This document shows positions 14,141 to 15,064 of a stretch of 15,064 bases of DNA, one piece after another; position 1 is the stretch's first letter; each line of letters starts with the position of its first letter. Source of the DNA: Acidobacteriota bacterium (GTDB lineage Bacteria; Acidobacteriota; Polarisedimenticolia; J045). The notes below the pieces were generated by a model, which was given only the letters and a program-made list of their open reading frames with translations, had not been told where the DNA came from and made no database searches. The stretch is taken from the NCBI GenBank assembly GCA_027001345.1, contig JALTMS010000372.1:1-15064 (forward strand). Direction: 5' to 3'. A program made the translations under genes and the position numbers.

Positions 14141-14733
14141 CGTGCAATCACCACGTCGCCACTGCGCAGCCAGATGTTCTGCTCGGGAGCCTTGCCCTTG
14201 ATGATCTTGTCGTAGTCCATTTCGCGCACGGTCTGCTTCCCACCCTCGTCCCGCAGCACGAGAATCTTCTTGTTGGCGAATTCGTTGAGCCCACCGGCCG
14301 CTGCGATGGCTTGCAGCAGCCGCAAGGGGGTGGACGATTCGAGGGACTGCTGGGCACCGAGGTTGCCGAGCAGGTAGATGCGGTAGGAGTGGATCTCCTC
14401 CACGGCCACCGTGACCGTCGGTTCTTTCTGGTAGCGGGAGACGGCCTCGGCCACCACGGCAGCCACTTCCCTGGGCGTCTTGCCCGCTGCGGGCAGGTCG
14501 CCCACCAGCGGCAGGGTGATCATGCCGTCGGGACGGACGATCACCTGCTCGCGACTGTTCTCTTCGTAGATGAACACCAGCAGCACGTCACCGGCGCCGA
14601 TGTGATAGCCCTCAGCCGCAGCGTCGGCAGCGTCCTGCGCCTGGACTACCCCGGAGGGAGCCAGAAAAAGTGCGAAAAGGGCGGTCGCCAGCGCGACCCA
14701 CCGGACGGAAAAAGAACTCGACAGCCGGGACAT
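14137..14733 (-). CDS. Short OPX polysaccharide export protein (Poly_export + SLBB)
   Basis: 198 aa from the ATG at 14733. AAGGAG (14743-14748) with a 9-nt spacer selects this start; an earlier in-frame Met at 14847 would put a polar segment before the signal peptide. A hydrophobic signal (VALATALFALFLAPSGVVQA) is cleaved probably after Ala32 (VQA-QD). Then come the Poly_export domain (YHIGAGDVLLVFIYEE from 43; VRPDGMITLPLVGDLPAAG) and one SLBB domain (YRIYLLGNLGAQQSLE; LRLLQAIAAAGGLNEFA). There is no lipobox cysteine and no C-terminal amphipathic helix as in Wza, so it cannot cross the outer membrane alone. Class-3-type OPX proteins of this size work with a beta-barrel porin, and just such a gene follows with an ATGA overlap. 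It is the first confident gene of the operon. Confidence 0.92.
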   Translation of the reverse strand: MSRLSSSFSVRWVALATALFALFLAPSGVVQAQDAADAAAEGYHIGAGDVLLVFIYEENSREQVIVRPDGMITLPLVGDLPAAGKTPREVAAVVAEAVSRYQKEPTVTVAVEEIHSYRIYLLGNLGAQQSLESSTPLRLLQAIAAAGGLNEFANKKILVLRDEGGKQTVREMDYDKIIKGKAPEQNIWLRSGDVVIAR

Positions 14734-14742
14734 CACCCCTGT

Positions 14743-14748
14743 CTCCTT
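14743..14748 (-). promoter_or_regulatory. Ribosome binding site of the OPX gene
   Basis: AAGGAG on the minus strand, 9 nt before the ATG at 14733. It decides the start of the OPX gene in favour of the shorter 198-residue form. Confidence 0.7.
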
Positions 14749-14825
14749 CTCACCTCTGGCCGGCTGTGGCGTGGTGCTGTTGCATTCCGCCACGAGACGG
14801 GCTCCCCTGATATTCCCCGAACGCT

Positions 14826-14842
14826 GGCCGGTGCTCCCGGCC
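14826..14842 (-). other. GC-rich leader hairpin
   Basis: GGCCGG (14837-14842 read on minus) and CCGGCC (14826-14831) form a perfect 6-bp stem with a 5-nt loop in the predicted leader RNA, about 95 nt before the OPX start. No U-run follows, so it is not a standard intrinsic terminator. It might be an mRNA structural or pausing element. Confidence 0.35.
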
Positions 14843-14843
14843 G

Positions 14844-14969
14844 TCACGGGGATGGATGCGGCGCCAGGGCCGGAAAGTCAAGCTTCAACCTTATCCGAAG
14901 TTGTTGGAACTTGTTTTTCAGTGTTCGAAAGCTCACCACTGTCCACCTCTCGAGGTGCTCGTTTTCCAT
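14844..14969 (-). CDS. Possible 41-codon leader ORF upstream of the OPX gene
   Basis: An ATG at 14969 is preceded by GGAAGGA, about 4 nt away, and opens 41 codons (MENEHLERWTVVSFRTLKNK at the N-terminus, ending in ALAPHPSP) before a TGA. It begins about 41 nt after the predicted sigma-54 start site. Codon use is unlike the neighbours (AGG, ATA, CTT, TTG, many A/T third positions) in a locally AT-rich stretch, which argues either for a non-coding leader or for a short leader peptide rather than an ordinary gene. I recognise no domain. The same frame opens earlier at 15041, but that ATG would lie upstream of the predicted transcript. Confidence 0.2.
   Translation of the reverse strand: MENEHLERWTVVSFRTLKNKFQQLRIRLKLDFPALAPHPSP
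14944..14957. promoter_or_regulatory. Palindrome in the leader/promoter region
   Basis: CACCTC-TC-GAGGTG is a perfect 6+6 inverted repeat with a 2-nt centre, about 55-65 nt downstream of the predicted transcription start. It could be a dimeric regulator site, or in RNA a short hairpin with a CGAG tetraloop. Confidence 0.3.
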
Positions 14970-14986
14970 ACGATCCTTCCCACCGC

Positions 14987-15007
14987 GAACGGTCCCCCGA
15001 ACCGTCC
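14987..15007 (-). other. Hairpin at the predicted 5' end of the operon transcript
   Basis: On the minus strand GGACGGT (15007-15001) pairs with ACCGTTC (14993-14987), seven pairs including one G-U, around a 7-nt loop. It would begin only a few nucleotides after the predicted sigma-54 start at about 15010, a position where 5' hairpins often stabilise mRNA. Confidence 0.35.
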
Positions 15008-15021
15008 GAACAAGCATACTG

Positions 15022-15035
15022 GCAAAGTCCGTGCC
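15022..15035 (-). promoter_or_regulatory. Sigma-54 (RpoN) promoter of the export operon
   Basis: Read on the minus strand: GGCACG-GACT-TTGC, matching the conserved core of the sigma-54 consensus (TGGCACG-N4-TTGCW). The invariant GG (-24) and GC (-12) have the required 10-nt separation; only the T before GG (here C) and the final W (here C) differ. Transcription would start near 15010, giving a leader of about 276 nt to the OPX ATG. Sigma-54 control implies an AAA+ enhancer-binding activator; its binding sites would lie beyond the right edge. EPS operons of XrtA/PEP-CTERM type are known to use RpoN with the PrsK/PrsR pair, so this fits. Confidence 0.65.
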
Positions 15036-15064
15036 GGACATGACAGGCGCGTGAATCCCCGGAC

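Noticed and set aside
14898..14912. AAGTT-GTTGG-AACTT followed by a T-rich run on the plus strand, resembling a terminator
   Set aside because: The stem is only 5 AT-rich pairs and no plus-strand gene lies upstream of it.
1..15064. tRNA, rRNA, CRISPR arrays, insertion sequences
   Set aside because: None seen: no evenly spaced repeats, no transposase-like protein, no terminal inverted repeats and no tRNA-like cloverleaf noticed by eye.

Overview
The window is a high-GC stretch devoted almost entirely to making and exporting a surface or secreted polysaccharide. An outer-membrane export pair (an OPX protein plus a beta-barrel), signal peptides and a Tat/lipoprotein signal point to a Gram-negative, diderm bacterium. 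The gene set resembles exopolysaccharide loci of Myxococcota, Acidobacteriota and other XrtA/PEP-CTERM-type EPS systems. That taxonomic reading is inference; there is no rRNA or marker gene here, and no exosortase, flippase, polymerase or priming transferase lies inside the window.

Region 1 (about 15035 down to 7705, minus strand) is the export and assembly operon. A strong sigma-54-type promoter match (15022-15035) is followed by a leader of roughly 276 nt with several hairpins and a possible 41-codon leader ORF. Next come a short OPX export protein without a lipobox, an outer-membrane beta-barrel, a Wzz-like chain-length protein, a separate tyrosine-rich BY-kinase-like ATPase, a YvcK/CofD-like protein, and a membrane-bound UDP-sugar 4,6-dehydratase. 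Every junction overlaps by 4 to 8 bases or is nearly flush, so translation is probably coupled along the operon.

Region 2 (6484-7790) holds the only plus-strand gene, a nucleotidyltransferase-fold protein with a likely TTG start and an extended -10 promoter. Its 3' end overlaps the 3' end of the dehydratase by 86 bp, tail to tail. Between it and the divergent HTH gene is a roughly 100 bp control region with a 10-bp direct repeat and an imperfect palindrome.

Region 3 (6483 down to the left edge, minus strand) is a second operon: a 69-aa excisionase/BldC-like HTH protein, a Gfo/Idh/MocA oxidoreductase, a hexapeptide-repeat acyltransferase, a glutamine-dependent asparagine-synthase-like amidotransferase, a Tat-exported DUF362 protein, and a GT4 glycosyltransferase cut by the window edge. 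The combined enzymes suggest a polymer built from modified amino sugars or uronamides. The 4,6-dehydratase, oxidoreductase, acyltransferase and amidotransferase would make or decorate UDP-sugars, the glycosyltransferase would use them, and the Region 1 machinery would set chain length and export the product.
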